Counted from the stretch's first letter, positions 45,001 to 55,013 are shown. The stretch: DNA of 64,000 nt from Nostoc sp. UHCC 0702 (GCA_017164015.1 CP071065.1:2136501-2200500), one strand, 5' to 3'. Notes: a model not told the origin generated them from the letters alone. Numbers and translations: made by a program.

Positions 45001-47423
45001 TAACTGTGTTAGGACTATTTATTCTACACCGCAAATCTCACATCAAAGAAACTCTATCAGTCTCCCAAGAGACTTATGTTACTGCACTCGAAGTTGGCAA
45101 CCCAGAGTTTGCTGGATATTGTGCCTACAGTTTTTGTTTTAATTCTTTTTGGTGCGGTCAGCCCCTAGCAACTTTAGAACAAGATGTCCGCAGCTACTGC
45201 AATGGTTTGATGCAGTTAAATCAATTGACAACAGCTAATTACTGCCGGATTTATTGGCAATCTATTTTAAATTTGCTCTTAGTTGGGGAGTATCCGGTTA
45301 TTTTATCTGGTGAAGCTCTGCAAGAGAGTGAATTTCTGCCTTTGCTGCTGTCTGCCAATGACTTGATTGGATTATATTTCTTTTATTTGTATAAGCTGCT
45401 GCTTTGTTTCTTATTTGGAGACATAGAGCAAGCGACAAACTATGCAGTTAAAGTCAGAGAATATTCAACTGCTGGTGCTGGGTTGATCGGTGAAGCTGTG
45501 TTTTATTTCTACGATTCTCTGATAATTTTGGCACAGTTGAGTCAACCTTCAGATGGGACATTACAAGCATTAGCGCAGGTAGAACAAAACCAAACACAAC
45601 TGCAACAGCACTGGGCGCACTATGCCCCAATGAATCACCAACACAAAGTTGATTTGGTGGCAGCTGAAAAATGCCGAGTATTAGGACAGAAAACAGCAGC
45701 CATTGAGTTATATGACTTGGCGATCGCTAAAGCTAAAGAAAACGGCTACATTCAAGAACAAGCCTTAGCTAACGAACTTGCTGCTAAGTTTTATCTCGCT
45801 TGGGGTAAGGAAAAGGTGGCCGCAGGCTATATGCAGGAAGCCTACTACTGTTATGCCCGTTGGGACGCAAAAGCAAAAGTCGCCCATTTAGAACAACAAT
45901 ATCCGCAACTACTAGCGGCTATTCTCCAACCAAGTAACTTTGCTATCACATCTGAGGCAACTATCGCCTCAACTCTGATCAAAAGCGCCGGTAGCGGCCA
46001 AAATTTGTGGTTAGATTTTCTGGCAGTGATGAAAGCAGCACAAGCCATCTCCCAAGAAATTGAATTAGAGAAACTGTTAACGAACTTAATGCAGATTGCC
46101 ATTGCTAATGCTGGCGCACAAATTGGTCATTTCATCCTGCGCCAAGACGAACAATGGTTAGTTGTGGCTCAAGCCGATCAACAAGGAGCAAAAACTTTAG
46201 AAACTCCGCTAGATAGATATCAAGAAATTCCTCAGAGTTTGATTTATGCAGTGGTACGGACTCAAGAGACGGCTGTGTTTGAAAACTTGAGCGATTCAGT
46301 GCAATTTGCAGGCGATCGCTATATCATGACTCACCATCCCAAATCAGTTTTGTGTACTCCGATTAATCGGCAAGGAAAACTCATCGGGATTTTGTACTTA
46401 GAAAATAACTTAGCTATGGGCACTTTTAGTGGCGATCGCATCGAAATTCTACAACTGCTGACTAGCCAAGCCGCCATCTCTTTGGAAAATGCCCGTTTGT
46501 ATCAACAAATCGAAAACTATTCCCACACTCTAGAAGCAGAGGTAGACCTCAAAACCCACGCTCTCCACCAAAAAGCCCAAGATTTAGAGCAAACCTTGAA
46601 AAAATTGCAACAAACTCAAGCACAATTGATACATAGTGAGAAAATGTCATCACTCGGTCAACTGGTAGCTGGTATTGCTCACGAAATTAACAATCCAGTT
46701 AATTTTATCAAGGGTAATATCACGCATACAAAAAGTTATATCGCAGACTTGATCAGTTTGTTGACACTATATCAGCAAGAATATCCCCAACCTAGTCCAG
46801 TTATTCAAGCCAAGAGCGAAGAAATTGAGCTGAATTTTCTGTTTGAGGATATCAATCAAATTTTGGAATCTATGAAAATAGGCAGCGATCGCATTAGCCA
46901 AATTGTCTTGAGTTTACGCAACTTTTCTCGCTTGGATGAAGCAGAATTCAAAGCTGTAGATTTACACAGTGGCATTGAAAGCACGCTGTTAATTTTGCAC
47001 AATCGCTTACAAGCCTCTGGAAATAAACCTGAAGTGCGCGTGGTTAAGGAATATGGCAACTTACCTCTGGTGAATTGTTATCCTAGCCAGCTAAATCAAG
47101 TTTTCCTGAATATTATCAACAATGCCATTGATGCCATTCGAGAGAATCCCAAAACCAGTGAAAACCCGGTAATTCGGATTCGCACTGAAGTCATAAACAG
47201 TAAACAGTTACGAATTGCGATCGCCAATACAGGTAGTACGATTCCTGTAAGTCTTCAAGACCGTATTTTTGACCCGTTTTTTACGACAAAACCCATCGGT
47301 CGTGGTACTGGTTTGGGATTATTTGTCAGCTATTCAATTATCCAACAACATGGCGGCACTTTGACTTTGCGATCGCAGCTAACAGAGCAAACAGAATTTG
47401 AGATTGTTCTCCCTATCCGTTGA
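42018..47423 (+). CDS. Trifunctional Ser/Thr kinase - AAA/STAND ATPase - GAF - sensor histidine kinase
   Basis: 1801 residues in one frame. Kinase domain (about 1-275): K42 in [21 protein letters not shown] with D134, DFS in place of DFG ([10 protein letters not shown]) and [16 protein letters not shown]. ATPase (about 300-600): [16 protein letters not shown], Walker [12 protein letters not shown] near 331, Walker [13 protein letters not shown] long helical, TPR-like region follows (about 640-1320), then GAF (about 1335-1490), coiled coil, His[22 protein letters not shown] (H near 1554) and an ATPase ending [19 protein letters not shown]. This fusion is typical of filamentous cyanobacteria; ligand and target are unknown. 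No receiver gene is adjacent. Confidence 0.94.
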   Translation: MSTVSQIPIIAGYQISSQLYAGSRTKVYRAIREQETLAVVIKLLTSKYPSFNELLQFRNQYTISKNLNIPGIIHPLSLETYGNGYILVMEDRGEISLREYIQATTLSLVEFLAIAIQLTNIVHSLHQNRVIHKDIKPANILIHPQTKQVQLIDFSIASLLPKETQEIKSPNVLEGTLAYISPEQTGRMNRGIDYRSDFYSLGVTFYELLTGELPFICDDPMELVHCHIAKMPMALGNRQEIPQVVADIVMKLMAKNAEDRYQSALGLKHDLENCLYQLKNTGKITNFEIAQRDVYDRFLIKERLYGREVEVQTLLDAFERVANGTSEMMLVAGFSGIGKTAVVNEVHKPITRQQGYFIKGKFDQFNRNIPLSAFVQVLRDLMGQLLSESDAHLAQWKTKILEAVGENGQILIEVIPELERIIGKQPSAPELSPTAAQNRFNLLFQKFIAVFTTKEHPLVMFLDDLQWADSASLVLIKLLMQDNSYLLLLGAYRDNEVSPAHPFILTVEELKKAQKTLNTITLSPLALNDTNQLVADTLHCTTQRSRPLTELIDRKTQGNPFFITQFLKALHEDKQIKFNCDQGYWECDIVQINALSLTDDVVEFMAQQLQKLPKATQQVLKLAACIGNQFDLATLAIVFEQSQADTAAALWKALQEGLILPQSQLYKFYLSHDQADANTSNIENITYRFLHDRVQQAAYSLIPEEQKQTTHYHIGQLLLEKISPKARVDRIFEVVNQLNYGTALISEQSEREELAQLNLTACRKAKSATAYQAAREYVAVGLSLLGEKAWQQQYQITLAFHELAAELAYLCGDFEMMEHFIEIVIEQTHSQLEKVNVYRIRIQANASQNRLAEAVAIGTQILQQLGATFPETPTQTDIQQAIQEISELIGDREIADLIHLKAMVDPEKLAIVQIANSILPAAFNSGSSIFPFVICLSIKLSIQYGNTSTSAYSYACYGILLCRVLQDVNIATKFAHLALAIITKFDAKAIKTEVLTVLGLFILHRKSHIKETLSVSQETYVTALEVGNPEFAGYCAYSFCFNSFWCGQPLATLEQDVRSYCNGLMQLNQLTTANYCRIYWQSILNLLLVGEYPVILSGEALQESEFLPLLLSANDLIGLYFFYLYKLLLCFLFGDIEQATNYAVKVREYSTAGAGLIGEAVFYFYDSLIILAQLSQPSDGTLQALAQVEQNQTQLQQHWAHYAPMNHQHKVDLVAAEKCRVLGQKTAAIELYDLAIAKAKENGYIQEQALANELAAKFYLAWGKEKVAAGYMQEAYYCYARWDAKAKVAHLEQQYPQLLAAILQPSNFAITSEATIASTLIKSAGSGQNLWLDFLAVMKAAQAISQEIELEKLLTNLMQIAIANAGAQIGHFILRQDEQWLVVAQADQQGAKTLETPLDRYQEIPQSLIYAVVRTQETAVFENLSDSVQFAGDRYIMTHHPKSVLCTPINRQGKLIGILYLENNLAMGTFSGDRIEILQLLTSQAAISLENARLYQQIENYSHTLEAEVDLKTHALHQKAQDLEQTLKKLQQTQAQLIHSEKMSSLGQLVAGIAHEINNPVNFIKGNITHTKSYIADLISLLTLYQQEYPQPSPVIQAKSEEIELNFLFEDINQILESMKIGSDRISQIVLSLRNFSRLDEAEFKAVDLHSGIESTLLILHNRLQASGNKPEVRVVKEYGNLPLVNCYPSQLNQVFLNIINNAIDAIRENPKTSENPVIRIRTEVINSKQLRIAIANTGSTIPVSLQDRIFDPFFTTKPIGRGTGLGLFVSYSIIQQHGGTLTLRSQLTEQTEFEIVLPIR

Positions 47424-47467
47424 ACAACTATAGCAATCCGATTTGATTTGGAGAATCACTCGTAGAG

Positions 47468-47502
47468 GTAAGGGACTGGGGACTGGGGACTGGGGACTGG
47501 GA
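47468..47502. repeat. Heptamer tandem repeat (GGGGACT)n
   Basis: Four copies of GGGGACT behind the large kinase gene; same unit as at 49373. Confidence 0.85.
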
Positions 47503-47584
47503 AGAAGGAATAAAGGTGTACTGAGTTTTGTTCTTAAATCAAATATGAGTCCTATATAAAGATGTGCATCCCTACTGTTGTAAG

Positions 47585-47880
47585 TTAATTTAAGCGAAAA
47601 TGTTGAGAGGATTCGTTCAGCGTGACTGTATTTGGTTGAGCTATTTGATCATTAACTTTAAGTTTATAGGTGCTTTGTGGCAAACGCTCTAGATAGTAAA
47701 CGCCAGCATCATTAGTCACAGAAAAACGGCGTTGTTGTGATGTTGTTGCAACTACACGTGCACCTGCAACTGGTTTACCTGTGGTATCTGTCACCACACC
47801 GGAGAGAGTGTAAGAAAGACGAAGTGGATTGAAAACCGAAGTGTAACTACCTGCAACTACTTCTTTGGAATTTGTTGCAT
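47585..47880 (-). pseudogene. Carboxypeptidase-regulatory-like domain, frameshifted remnant
   Basis: The downstream frame (GTG at 47797 to 47585, 70 codons) encodes VTDTTGKPVAGARVVATT, GVYYLERLPQSTYKLKVND, a typical carboxypeptidase-regulatory/TonB-plug-like beta sandwich. Upstream, a different frame reads NATNSKEVVAGSYTSVFNPL and RLSYT, which would join naturally to LSGVVTD after a one-base shift near 47807. Both frames are closed further upstream by stop codons. Best explained as a decayed gene, or a sequencing error in a real small gene. Confidence 0.5.
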
Positions 47881-47991
47881 TTCTTTACAGGAATTGCAGC
47901 ATACTATTGCAGTTTGTAACTATTTTGTGTAACCGCAAGGAATATTCCTTTAGACTGAATCACAATATGAAAAACATGGGGATAAACGCAA

Positions 47992-48312
47992 ATGCATTCG
48001 GTAAACTTATTGTGTCATGAGGTTGTCGTTGCTGTGTCATTCGTTGCTTGTATTGTCGGTCTAATATTATTGTGGGACACCAAGCAGCCAAAAAATAATA
48101 TAGAAGAAACAGAGGAAATTCTGTTTAGAATGAGCTTTTCTTACTGGCTCGTTTACTGTGTTGCATTTGGCATCGAGAAGATAGTTTTGCCAGATTGGGA
48201 AACTGTACTGATAACTTTAAAAATCACTACTGCGTTATCATATTTTTTAACTTTTTCTTGTATTCTCAGTTTGCCACTACACAAATTTGCAGTACACCAA
48301 GTTGAAGAGTAG
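47992..48312 (+). CDS. Small membrane protein of unknown function
   Basis: 106 residues with three hydrophobic segments (VVVAVSFVACIVGLILLW, MSFSYWLVYCVAFGI, ALSYFLTFSCILSLPL). A GGGGAT ribosome-like site lies about nine bases before the ATG. I do not recognise the family. It is followed at once by a heptamer/57-base repeat array. Confidence 0.55.
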   Translation: MHSVNLLCHEVVVAVSFVACIVGLILLWDTKQPKNNIEETEEILFRMSFSYWLVYCVAFGIEKIVLPDWETVLITLKITTALSYFLTFSCILSLPLHKFAVHQVEE

Positions 48313-48360
48313 TCAATGGTCAATGGTCAATGGTCAATGGTCAATGGTCAATGGTCAATG
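48311..48360. repeat. Heptamer tandem repeat (GGTCAAT)n
   Basis: About six copies of GGTCAAT leading directly into the 57-base array. Confidence 0.9.
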
Positions 48361-48642
48361 GTCAACAGTCAAGAACTCTTGAACTTTGGACTATGGACTT
48401 TTGACTATGGACTAATGGTCAACAGTCAAGAACTCTTGAACTTTGGACTATGGACTTTTGACTATGGACTAATGGTCAACAGTCAAGAACTCTTGAACTT
48501 TGGACTATGGACTTTTGACTATGGACTAATGGTCAACAGTCAAGAACTCTTGAACTTTGGACTATGGACTTTTGACTATGGACTAATGGTCAATGGTCAA
48601 GAACTCTTGAACTTTGTACTATGGACTTTTGACTATGGACTA
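48358..48642. repeat. Minisatellite: five tandem copies of a 57-base unit
   Basis: Units start at 48358, 48415, 48472, 48529 and 48586. Each begins ATGGTCAACAGTCAAGAACT and ends GACTATGGACTA; copies 1-4 are nearly or fully identical, copy 5 has ATGGTCAATGG and one TTTGTAC change. The unit is itself built of TGGACTA-type heptamers. Because 57 is a multiple of three it stays open in one frame, but this is not a gene. Confidence 0.95.
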
Positions 48643-48654
48643 TGGACTATATAA

Positions 48655-48978
48655 TTAATTTTTCATGGCGATCGCAATTGCATCTGCAAATTTATCCTGA
48701 TCTAAAGTGGTCAGGATAAACACTTCTTGTACTGTTTTACCTTGTCGGGCAATTACTTTATAACCACCGCGAATCGGTACAGATACACGCAATTGCATTT
48801 TCGGACAATGACCCTTCACCCGCCCAATCACTCCAGGCGTGACAGTTTGAATCCCATCTTGTTGACAGAGACGTTCTAAAATGGGGATGAGACCAGAAAG
48901 ATGTGTGGAGTGATTCCAGACTAGTCTGCCATCTTTGCGAGCAGCTGAGGAGATAGAGTCTACCTTGGGTTTAGCCAT
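48655..48978 (-). CDS. DUF2103-like conserved protein
   Basis: 107 residues: RLVWNHSTHLSGLIPILERL, GIQTVTPGVIGRVKGHCPKM, LRVSVPIRGGYKVIARQGKT, QEVFILTTLDQDKFADAIAI. The WNHSTHL and GRVKGHC motifs fit a small cyanobacterial family annotated as possible metal-binding (DUF2103); I name it from memory. It lies five bases behind clpS on the same strand, so the two are almost certainly co-transcribed. Confidence 0.75.
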   Translation of the reverse strand: MAKPKVDSISSAARKDGRLVWNHSTHLSGLIPILERLCQQDGIQTVTPGVIGRVKGHCPKMQLRVSVPIRGGYKVIARQGKTVQEVFILTTLDQDKFADAIAIAMKN

Positions 48979-48983
48979 GATGA

Positions 48984-49310
48984 TTAAGCTGCTTCCAGAG
49001 GAGCCATAGTCAAGCCAGCGCGACGCAACTGTTGGTGATACAGTTCAGCTGGTTCTTGGGGGCCTACCCAAACGATCGCTTGTCCTTCATAGTGTACCTG
49101 ATTGGTCAACTCCCAAGCGCGATCGCTGGTCATCCCTGGAATATACTTAGTTAAACATTCAGCCACATGTTGAAAAGTATTGAAGTCATCGTTGAGAACA
49201 ATGACTTTATAATTCGGATAAGTCTTGCGGGTAACTTGATTAGACCGTTCAGGAGCTACAGTTGGTGCTGTACCCATTCCATAAACAGCTGCTGAAAGTC
49301 TTGTAACCAT
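48984..49310 (-). CDS. clpS: ATP-dependent Clp protease adaptor ClpS
   Basis: 108 residues from the ATG at 49310; the longer frame starts with TTG at 49325. Family core: NYKVIVLNDDFNTFQHVAEC, LTKYIPGMTSDRAWELTNQV, HYEGQAIVWVGPQEPAELYH. The NDD motif and the hydrophobic pocket residues that bind N-degron side chains are present. It delivers N-end-rule substrates to ClpC/ClpP. The N-terminal tail (about 30 residues, PTVAPERSNQVTRKTYP) is flexible as usual. First gene of a two-gene unit with the DUF2103-like gene. Confidence 0.95.
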   Translation of the reverse strand: MVTRLSAAVYGMGTAPTVAPERSNQVTRKTYPNYKVIVLNDDFNTFQHVAECLTKYIPGMTSDRAWELTNQVHYEGQAIVWVGPQEPAELYHQQLRRAGLTMAPLEAA

Positions 49311-49372
49311 AAAACACTTAACCAATATAATTTTACAAAACTACATTATAAATAACTAGTTTAGTCTATAGT

Positions 49373-49408
49373 TGGGGACTGGGGACTGGGGACTGGGGAC
49401 TGGGGACT
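49373..49408. repeat. Heptamer tandem repeat (GGGGACT)n
   Basis: Five copies of GGGGACT. Confidence 0.9.
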
Positions 49409-49437
49409 GAATTTTTTCTAAAACTATAGTACGCCGT

Positions 49438-49503
49438 ATCTAATACCCAATACCCAATACCTAATCCCCAATACCTAATCCCCAGTACCTAATCCCCAGT
49501 ACC
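49438..49503. repeat. Heptamer tandem repeats (AATACCC/AATCCCC/AGTACCT)
   Basis: Eight to nine degenerate TAATCCCC and CAATACC units just beyond the 3' end of the FAD oxidoreductase gene. Confidence 0.85.
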
Positions 49504-49515
49504 AGCGCGTAGCGC

Positions 49516-51546
49516 TCACTTCCAATCTTGCCAGTTTTGATTAAAAATTGATGTATTGGGGAAAGCTGTGGGGTTGCCATTTTGCTCTAACAGACGTTTC
49601 AGGGCTTGCAGTTGTGGTTCTGGTTCGGGTAAATCATCCACTAGTTCATAGGGTGCAACGGCATTTTTCAGCGAAAAAGCTGCAACAGTCCCCGCAGCTG
49701 CACCAGCAGACCATTCAAAGGAGTGTACCCGATAAGCGGCGGCGGCAATGTGACTAGTGGCAATACTTTTACCTCCTACCAATAAATTATCAATTTTCTG
49801 GGGAATCATGGCCCGCAGCGCAATTTGGAAGGGATAGGCTTGACCCCCGCCGCGCCTTTCACCTGGACGTTCTATGTTACCAGGGGTTTCTGGTGGGCTT
49901 TGAACCATGCAAGGATGAAAGTCTATGGCGTAGTGACCAATACCCACAGCATCCGGGAAAATAGTGGAACGAGTCCGCCGCATTGCTTGGTCTGGTGGGA
50001 TTTTCCCTGCAATTACTGATGCAGCTTCTAAACCAGCAAGTGCTGCTTTTAACTGACGATACATATCTGCTGGTAGAGTGTTACGGTAATATTGATCATT
50101 GTAGTCACGGCGAGAAATATCAATTTCCCAAATGCCAAAGCCTTCTGGTTGTCCCCAACTAGGTCGTCCAATAATGCGCCGTGCTTCTCGCATATAAGGA
50201 TACTTCGATAAGCCATGCACTGTACCCATTGGGGAATCTATGCCTGATAAGAAGCGGTTATTTGGTCGCGGTTGCTTTACACCTTCCCCTAGTTGTGAAT
50301 CTGTAGTGCCAGCGACCAACCAGTAATAATATGAGAGGGCTTTTTCTTCAGCTTTGCCCAGACTTTCTGTCCGCAGTCCCCCCATCCAACCACCAGGATT
50401 TAATTGCCCAGTAGCTTGCAGTTGTTGACGAGTGTAAATCAAGTTATCAGCAGCGGTTCCGGGGCGGTAGTCGTTCCCCCAAGTCCAGTTTTGCATGGAG
50501 ATGTCGCCCGGTGTGGCAGCAGTAAAGCTGACACCGCCAAATTTCGTAGGTTGCCCTTTGGTGGGACTCCAAATCCGACGGTAGGTGAAAACTAAATCAA
50601 AGTTTGCCAGTCGGGATAGTTCATAACTGAAGTATGGGGAGTATTGTAAATAGAATGGGGGCATTGTCTGCGGTTGTGGTTCCTTGGTTGCCTCCATTGC
50701 AAAAGTATAAGTAAAGCCTTGAGTGCAATAGGGGTCGTTTGTGGCGCTGGATGCAGAAGGTTCTAGGTAGGAACGTCCATCAATACCTAATCTGTAGGGG
50801 ACATCTGCGAGGGCAATAATTTCTCCAGTTTCGCTAGCGTCTACGACGTACCACTTTGGGGCATTACCTTTAACTTGTTTGGGAACTAGGCGGATAATGC
50901 TTTTAGTTAACCTAGAAGAGTTTGCGTAACTATAAGCATCTTCAATGTTTTGAGATAAGGTAAAGCTGTTGATGGATGGTGCGCCTTTTGGGGGTTGATG
51001 TTGAATAGCGATCGCACCATTAATGATTTTGCCATCAGCACTAATTTCTAATTCCTTAATCACGGTGTTGGGAAACCATTGTAACTTACTTTTACCCCGT
51101 TTTTCGGCATCTAGGAGCATTTGAGTCAAAATGGTATGAGCATCGCGGGGGAGAAAGCAAGAGTCGCTTACCCAGCAGTCACCAGGGTTAAGTTCCCCAT
51201 ACTTACGCCGAATGCGATCGCGCAGTTCCAAATAACCGCGAGAATAGAATTGCAGAGAACGCTGTGTTGGTCGTTCATCTAACGCAGATGTGCCTTGAGA
51301 AGAAATTTGTCCTCCCAGCCAGTCAGTAATTTCCAACAGACAAACTGTTCTTCCTGCTAATAACCCCTCGTATGCTGTGGCGACACCGGATAAACCACCA
51401 CCCACAACTAAAATCTCGCAATTCACGGTTTTGTCTGGGGTTCTTGGTGGTGCGGCGACAATATGAGAATATGGTGCGATGAAGGTAGATATTAAACTAA
51501 TACTAAAGAGTGATGTCTGGACAGCAACTTTGTGTCTGCGCTTCAT
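49516..51546 (-). CDS. Exported FAD-dependent oxidoreductase
   Basis: 676 residues. An N-terminal signal peptide (VQTSLFSISLISTFIAPYSH, ending VAAPP) is followed by the dinucleotide-binding motif EILVVGGGLSGVATAYEGLL. Later motifs: VVDASETGEIIALADVPYRL and, near the C-terminus, KIDNLLVGGKSIATSHIAAA. This is the FAD-dependent oxidoreductase group of PF12831 type, seen in cyanobacteria and planctomycetes. The substrate is unknown. A Tat signal is not evident (KRRHK lacks a second arginine-pair context), so export before FAD loading is a puzzle. Confidence 0.85.
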   Translation of the reverse strand: MKRRHKVAVQTSLFSISLISTFIAPYSHIVAAPPRTPDKTVNCEILVVGGGLSGVATAYEGLLAGRTVCLLEITDWLGGQISSQGTSALDERPTQRSLQFYSRGYLELRDRIRRKYGELNPGDCWVSDSCFLPRDAHTILTQMLLDAEKRGKSKLQWFPNTVIKELEISADGKIINGAIAIQHQPPKGAPSINSFTLSQNIEDAYSYANSSRLTKSIIRLVPKQVKGNAPKWYVVDASETGEIIALADVPYRLGIDGRSYLEPSASSATNDPYCTQGFTYTFAMEATKEPQPQTMPPFYLQYSPYFSYELSRLANFDLVFTYRRIWSPTKGQPTKFGGVSFTAATPGDISMQNWTWGNDYRPGTAADNLIYTRQQLQATGQLNPGGWMGGLRTESLGKAEEKALSYYYWLVAGTTDSQLGEGVKQPRPNNRFLSGIDSPMGTVHGLSKYPYMREARRIIGRPSWGQPEGFGIWEIDISRRDYNDQYYRNTLPADMYRQLKAALAGLEAASVIAGKIPPDQAMRRTRSTIFPDAVGIGHYAIDFHPCMVQSPPETPGNIERPGERRGGGQAYPFQIALRAMIPQKIDNLLVGGKSIATSHIAAAAYRVHSFEWSAGAAAGTVAAFSLKNAVAPYELVDDLPEPEPQLQALKRLLEQNGNPTAFPNTSIFNQNWQDWK

Positions 51547-51718
51547 GATTTGGGAACTCTGTCTACTCCTGTGTCAACTTGTAGACGGTAGCACCCAGGA
51601 AATGTTCATCACAAGCGCCTTTTGGACAGTTTCAGCAGAATGTCCCTCAAGATAATGAGTTTAGAAACATTCTTGAATTGCTCACCCCACCGAAGTCTTA
51701 AAGGTAAGAAAAATTCAG

Positions 51719-53029
51719 CTATTCATACGTCAGAATTTCGTTTAGTGTAACCAGCCATTGGTAACATGGCTCATCAATGGGAGCAATGTCTCTTCGTCGC
51801 TGTGCTAAAGATTCTGTGTAAGCTGTTAGCCAAGCAGAAGCCAATTCTTGCTCAGTTGCAGCCTCTTCAGTTAATGTACGAGCAAACTGTTGGTCAACCC
51901 ATTCTTCAAAAGTGAGTATTTCAAGAGATATCCCAAATAGTTCCTCAATTTCCTGACATCTAGGCACTAGTTCATCAATTCGTTCAGGTTCAAGACTTGT
52001 GACAAAACCAGCCTTTATAATTGCAGGATGTACTTCCAGTTTTTCTGATAATTCCTCAATTTCATCTCGCAAGTATGACTTCCCATACTTTGCATCCCAT
52101 GCTTCCACAATTTGCCTATCCTCTAGAAGTTCAATATCGCCGACATTTCCATGCTTTTTATTTGCTGACCGCATTTGTGAAAGGGGTTTTAGCAAACTGT
52201 TTGGAAAAACTTGGTATTCTTGCATAGCTTGATACAGGCTATGCATAGCTATCTCCATCAATCGAGCAGCATAATCAGATTGATTAATGTGACGCAGTAT
52301 AAGACTTAATGACATACCTTTATCAACAATTGTTATTTCCATAAACGAGGTCAGCTTTTCCACAGCCTGTACAGCTAATCTTCTAAAGTTATCCGCTTGA
52401 TTAAGCAGTTGTGAAAGAAGATAGCGTAGTGCTACTTCAGAAATTACTTCATTTTTTTCAATTGCTTCAACAAGATTTAGCCATTCAGAACGTGCGCCTC
52501 TTATATTTGCTTTATATACAGATGAATATGGATAATTTTCAGCTAAGCTGCGTGTCATCATAAAACCATCTGCATTCAATCTTAGTAATTCATATTTTCG
52601 TAGAATAGGTGTAATGTATTGCTTATCAAGAGAACGCATAGAGATTCCATCGCACCAAGAAAAGTCTCTTGAACCCTTACTACCTTTGTGTAACCTAATA
52701 TTCTGTCCTGGCTCAATTGCTTTAATGCACAACTGTAAAATTGTCAGACCTACTAACGCTCTACCAACTTCACTAGTTACTGACTGTACAAGTTTATCTA
52801 AAAGATATTTATGTACTTCTATCAGTTGCAAAAAATTAATATTCGATGAATCATCTCTACACAATAGAATCTGTCTTTCCAAGTAACCTCTAGAAAGTTC
52901 TACTGCTATTTTCTTGTATCGTATATTTGCTGCTTGACTCATTCCTCCTTCTGGAAATAATTGAACTCTTCCATCAGGTAAAACTAATTCACTTCTGTTT
53001 GTATATACTCTCAGGTGTAGCTCGTTCAT
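51719..53029 (-). CDS. Candidate type II restriction endonuclease (PD-(D/E)XK-like)
   Basis: 436 residues from the ATG at 53029; a longer frame from 53062 would overlap the methyltransferase gene. I recognise no named family. A PD-(D/E)XK-like active site is visible: D298 in GNVGDIELLEDRQIVEAWDA with D312 and K314 in WDAKYGK. The N-terminal half is helical and includes SWCDGISMRSLDKQYITPIL. Directly downstream of, and seven bases from, a cytosine-5 methyltransferase gene on the same strand, which is the classic setting of a restriction partner. The assignment is inference from context and motif. Confidence 0.65.
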   Translation of the reverse strand: MNELHLRVYTNRSELVLPDGRVQLFPEGGMSQAANIRYKKIAVELSRGYLERQILLCRDDSSNINFLQLIEVHKYLLDKLVQSVTSEVGRALVGLTILQLCIKAIEPGQNIRLHKGSKGSRDFSWCDGISMRSLDKQYITPILRKYELLRLNADGFMMTRSLAENYPYSSVYKANIRGARSEWLNLVEAIEKNEVISEVALRYLLSQLLNQADNFRRLAVQAVEKLTSFMEITIVDKGMSLSLILRHINQSDYAARLMEIAMHSLYQAMQEYQVFPNSLLKPLSQMRSANKKHGNVGDIELLEDRQIVEAWDAKYGKSYLRDEIEELSEKLEVHPAIIKAGFVTSLEPERIDELVPRCQEIEELFGISLEILTFEEWVDQQFARTLTEEAATEQELASAWLTAYTESLAQRRRDIAPIDEPCYQWLVTLNEILTYE

Positions 53030-53036
53030 AATCTGT

Positions 53037-55013
53037 TTAAAGACTTTTGCGAAGTTGCACACTCTTAGGATTTAGTGTAGGAAAGGCGTAAGGAATCAAA
53101 TACTTACCGGGTGGAATTTGTGGGTTAGTGTTATGATTTCTAACTTCGTAGCCTATAGTCCGCAAAGACTGAAGATAGGAGAATACATTTTCTGATTTTA
53201 CACCCCACCTATCTGCAAGCTCTATGGCTGAAAATTGAGTAGCAGTACCAATACACCTCGTAACACATTGGATTACGCGCCAAAGTGGATCAACCTTTAA
53301 TTTAGGATTAAAAGTTATTATTCCACTAATTCGAGCATCATACTGATAATATCCAGATAACTGCACTAAATCTGCTTTGCCTGTAACTTCAGTTAACTTT
53401 TCTTCAAAAGCTTTCCAAAGAGATGTAAAGATTTGTGGTTCAAGAGCCTTTGCACAAAGCTTAACTGAATGTGTTTCGAGAACCCAGTCATCATAACCAT
53501 AAGACGGATTAATCTCTATAAAGAATTGATCTTCGTCTGCCCAATTTTCATTAATACCTGCTGTGATTAGCCAGCATGAATCATTCAAATCGTAAGATAG
53601 ATAAATTTTTACACCTTCAGAAGTTAGTTCTTTAGTCCAAGAAAAATCAGGAGATATAAATCTGATAGTTTTTCCTTTGTCTTCATAGTGTGAACGAGTT
53701 AAAGACAAAATTTTTCCAGTATTACGTAAATCAGCAATTGCAGATTTAGCTTTTTGAGCATAAATTTCTGTTAGTTTTCTCTTACGCTGCCTAAAATTTA
53801 GTTTTTTATTATGAGGTAAATAACTTATATCAAAAGGCAATTCACATTTCATAACTTGCTCTAGAATACTAAGAGCTAATATTCTACCTAATTGAGGAGG
53901 CACAGAGTTGCCAATTTGTTCAATCGTAACTTGGCTATTACCAACAATTTCATAGTCATCAGGAATAGTTTGTAACCGCTTTAACTCTGCAATAGAAAAT
54001 CTTCGATTTTCCCAACTGAAAGGCCCAGTGTATTGTCCTCCTTGAGCTTTAATTGTTCGCACTGGAGTTGTTGGATCTGCTTTATACAGAAAATCTGAAA
54101 ACTTTGACCTCCAGCTAAATATTGGGTGAGGATAACCCATTTCTTTAGTATAAAAACTATAGTTAAGTCCAGGCGGAATCTGATCGAGTAAATGCCCGTA
54201 GCGCCCACTTAAACCCACTTCTACATCTGAAATATTAGCACCTTCTACAGCTTCTCTTGCTGAGTAATAGGAATTTTGATTGAGAGAATCAGGGCCATGA
54301 GTAGGATAGGGAAATAAATATTCACCCTCTTTTATGCCGACAATAAATAAACGTTCACGATGTTGAGGTACTCCATAATCAGCTGCATCAAGAATACGAA
54401 AATAAATATTGTAGCCAACTTTTCTAAAAGCTTCTTGAATTTCTTGCCAAGCTGCTCCTGCATTCGCCCCAGTGATTCCATATACATTTTCAAAGAGAAA
54501 TCCTTTAGGCTGAAGTACATCAAGAATACGAACATATTCTTGGAATAGTGTACCTCTAGCATCATTTGTTCCAGACACTCCGGCTGCTCTACGTCCAGCA
54601 GCAGAGAAGGTTTGGCAAGGTGGGCCTCCAATAATGAAATCAACTTGAAAATTCGATGGCGGTAAATAGTTTCTAATATCAATACACACAGGTTCCGAGT
54701 CTTCTAGCCATTTCCCTGGTAGAGTATTCCTTTGTAAAGTTTGAACATACTTGGCTTCAAGCTCTACCATTTGAATTATTTCAAAACCAGCATCATGAAA
54801 TGCAATGTCTAGCCCTCCACCACCAGAAAATAAGCTGAGTGTTTTAATTGGGGTATATCCCTGCTGTATTAGCCATTGACGGAGTGATTGACCAAAGTTA
54901 TCAGTCCATGCAGGTTCTTGTCTCACTCCAAGAATTGCTAAAATCTCTTGGAACCAAGCTTTATTAATTGGCTCAGAGCTAGACAAATCCAAGGAAAGAG
55001 ACAACTGTTTCAT
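53037..55013 (-). CDS. DNA cytosine-5 methyltransferase with a long C-terminal extension
   Basis: 658 residues. Motif I TLSLFSGGGGLDIAFHDAG, motif IV FIIGGPPCQTFSAAGRR (C133 nucleophile), motif VI FLFENVYGI, motif VIII DYGVPQHRERLFIVG, motif IX/X region IEQIGNSVPPQLGRILA. The catalytic unit ends near residue 395. The remaining roughly 260 residues are unusual for such enzymes and hold a possible winged helix (FSAIELADRWGVKSENVFSY); they could bind DNA or the nuclease. It methylates the C5 of cytosine in an unknown site to protect from the neighbouring putative nuclease. The region is more AT-rich than its neighbours. Confidence 0.93.
   Translation of the reverse strand: MKQLSLSLDLSSSEPINKAWFQEILAILGVRQEPAWTDNFGQSLRQWLIQQGYTPIKTLSLFSGGGGLDIAFHDAGFEIIQMVELEAKYVQTLQRNTLPGKWLEDSEPVCIDIRNYLPPSNFQVDFIIGGPPCQTFSAAGRRAAGVSGTNDARGTLFQEYVRILDVLQPKGFLFENVYGITGANAGAAWQEIQEAFRKVGYNIYFRILDAADYGVPQHRERLFIVGIKEGEYLFPYPTHGPDSLNQNSYYSAREAVEGANISDVEVGLSGRYGHLLDQIPPGLNYSFYTKEMGYPHPIFSWRSKFSDFLYKADPTTPVRTIKAQGGQYTGPFSWENRRFSIAELKRLQTIPDDYEIVGNSQVTIEQIGNSVPPQLGRILALSILEQVMKCELPFDISYLPHNKKLNFRQRKRKLTEIYAQKAKSAIADLRNTGKILSLTRSHYEDKGKTIRFISPDFSWTKELTSEGVKIYLSYDLNDSCWLITAGINENWADEDQFFIEINPSYGYDDWVLETHSVKLCAKALEPQIFTSLWKAFEEKLTEVTGKADLVQLSGYYQYDARISGIITFNPKLKVDPLWRVIQCVTRCIGTATQFSAIELADRWGVKSENVFSYLQSLRTIGYEVRNHNTNPQIPPGKYLIPYAFPTLNPKSVQLRKSL

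Noticed and set aside
48316..48654. 112-codon open frame on the plus strand
   Set aside because: Made entirely of GGTCAAT heptamers and the 57-base repeat; it stays open only because 57 is a multiple of three.
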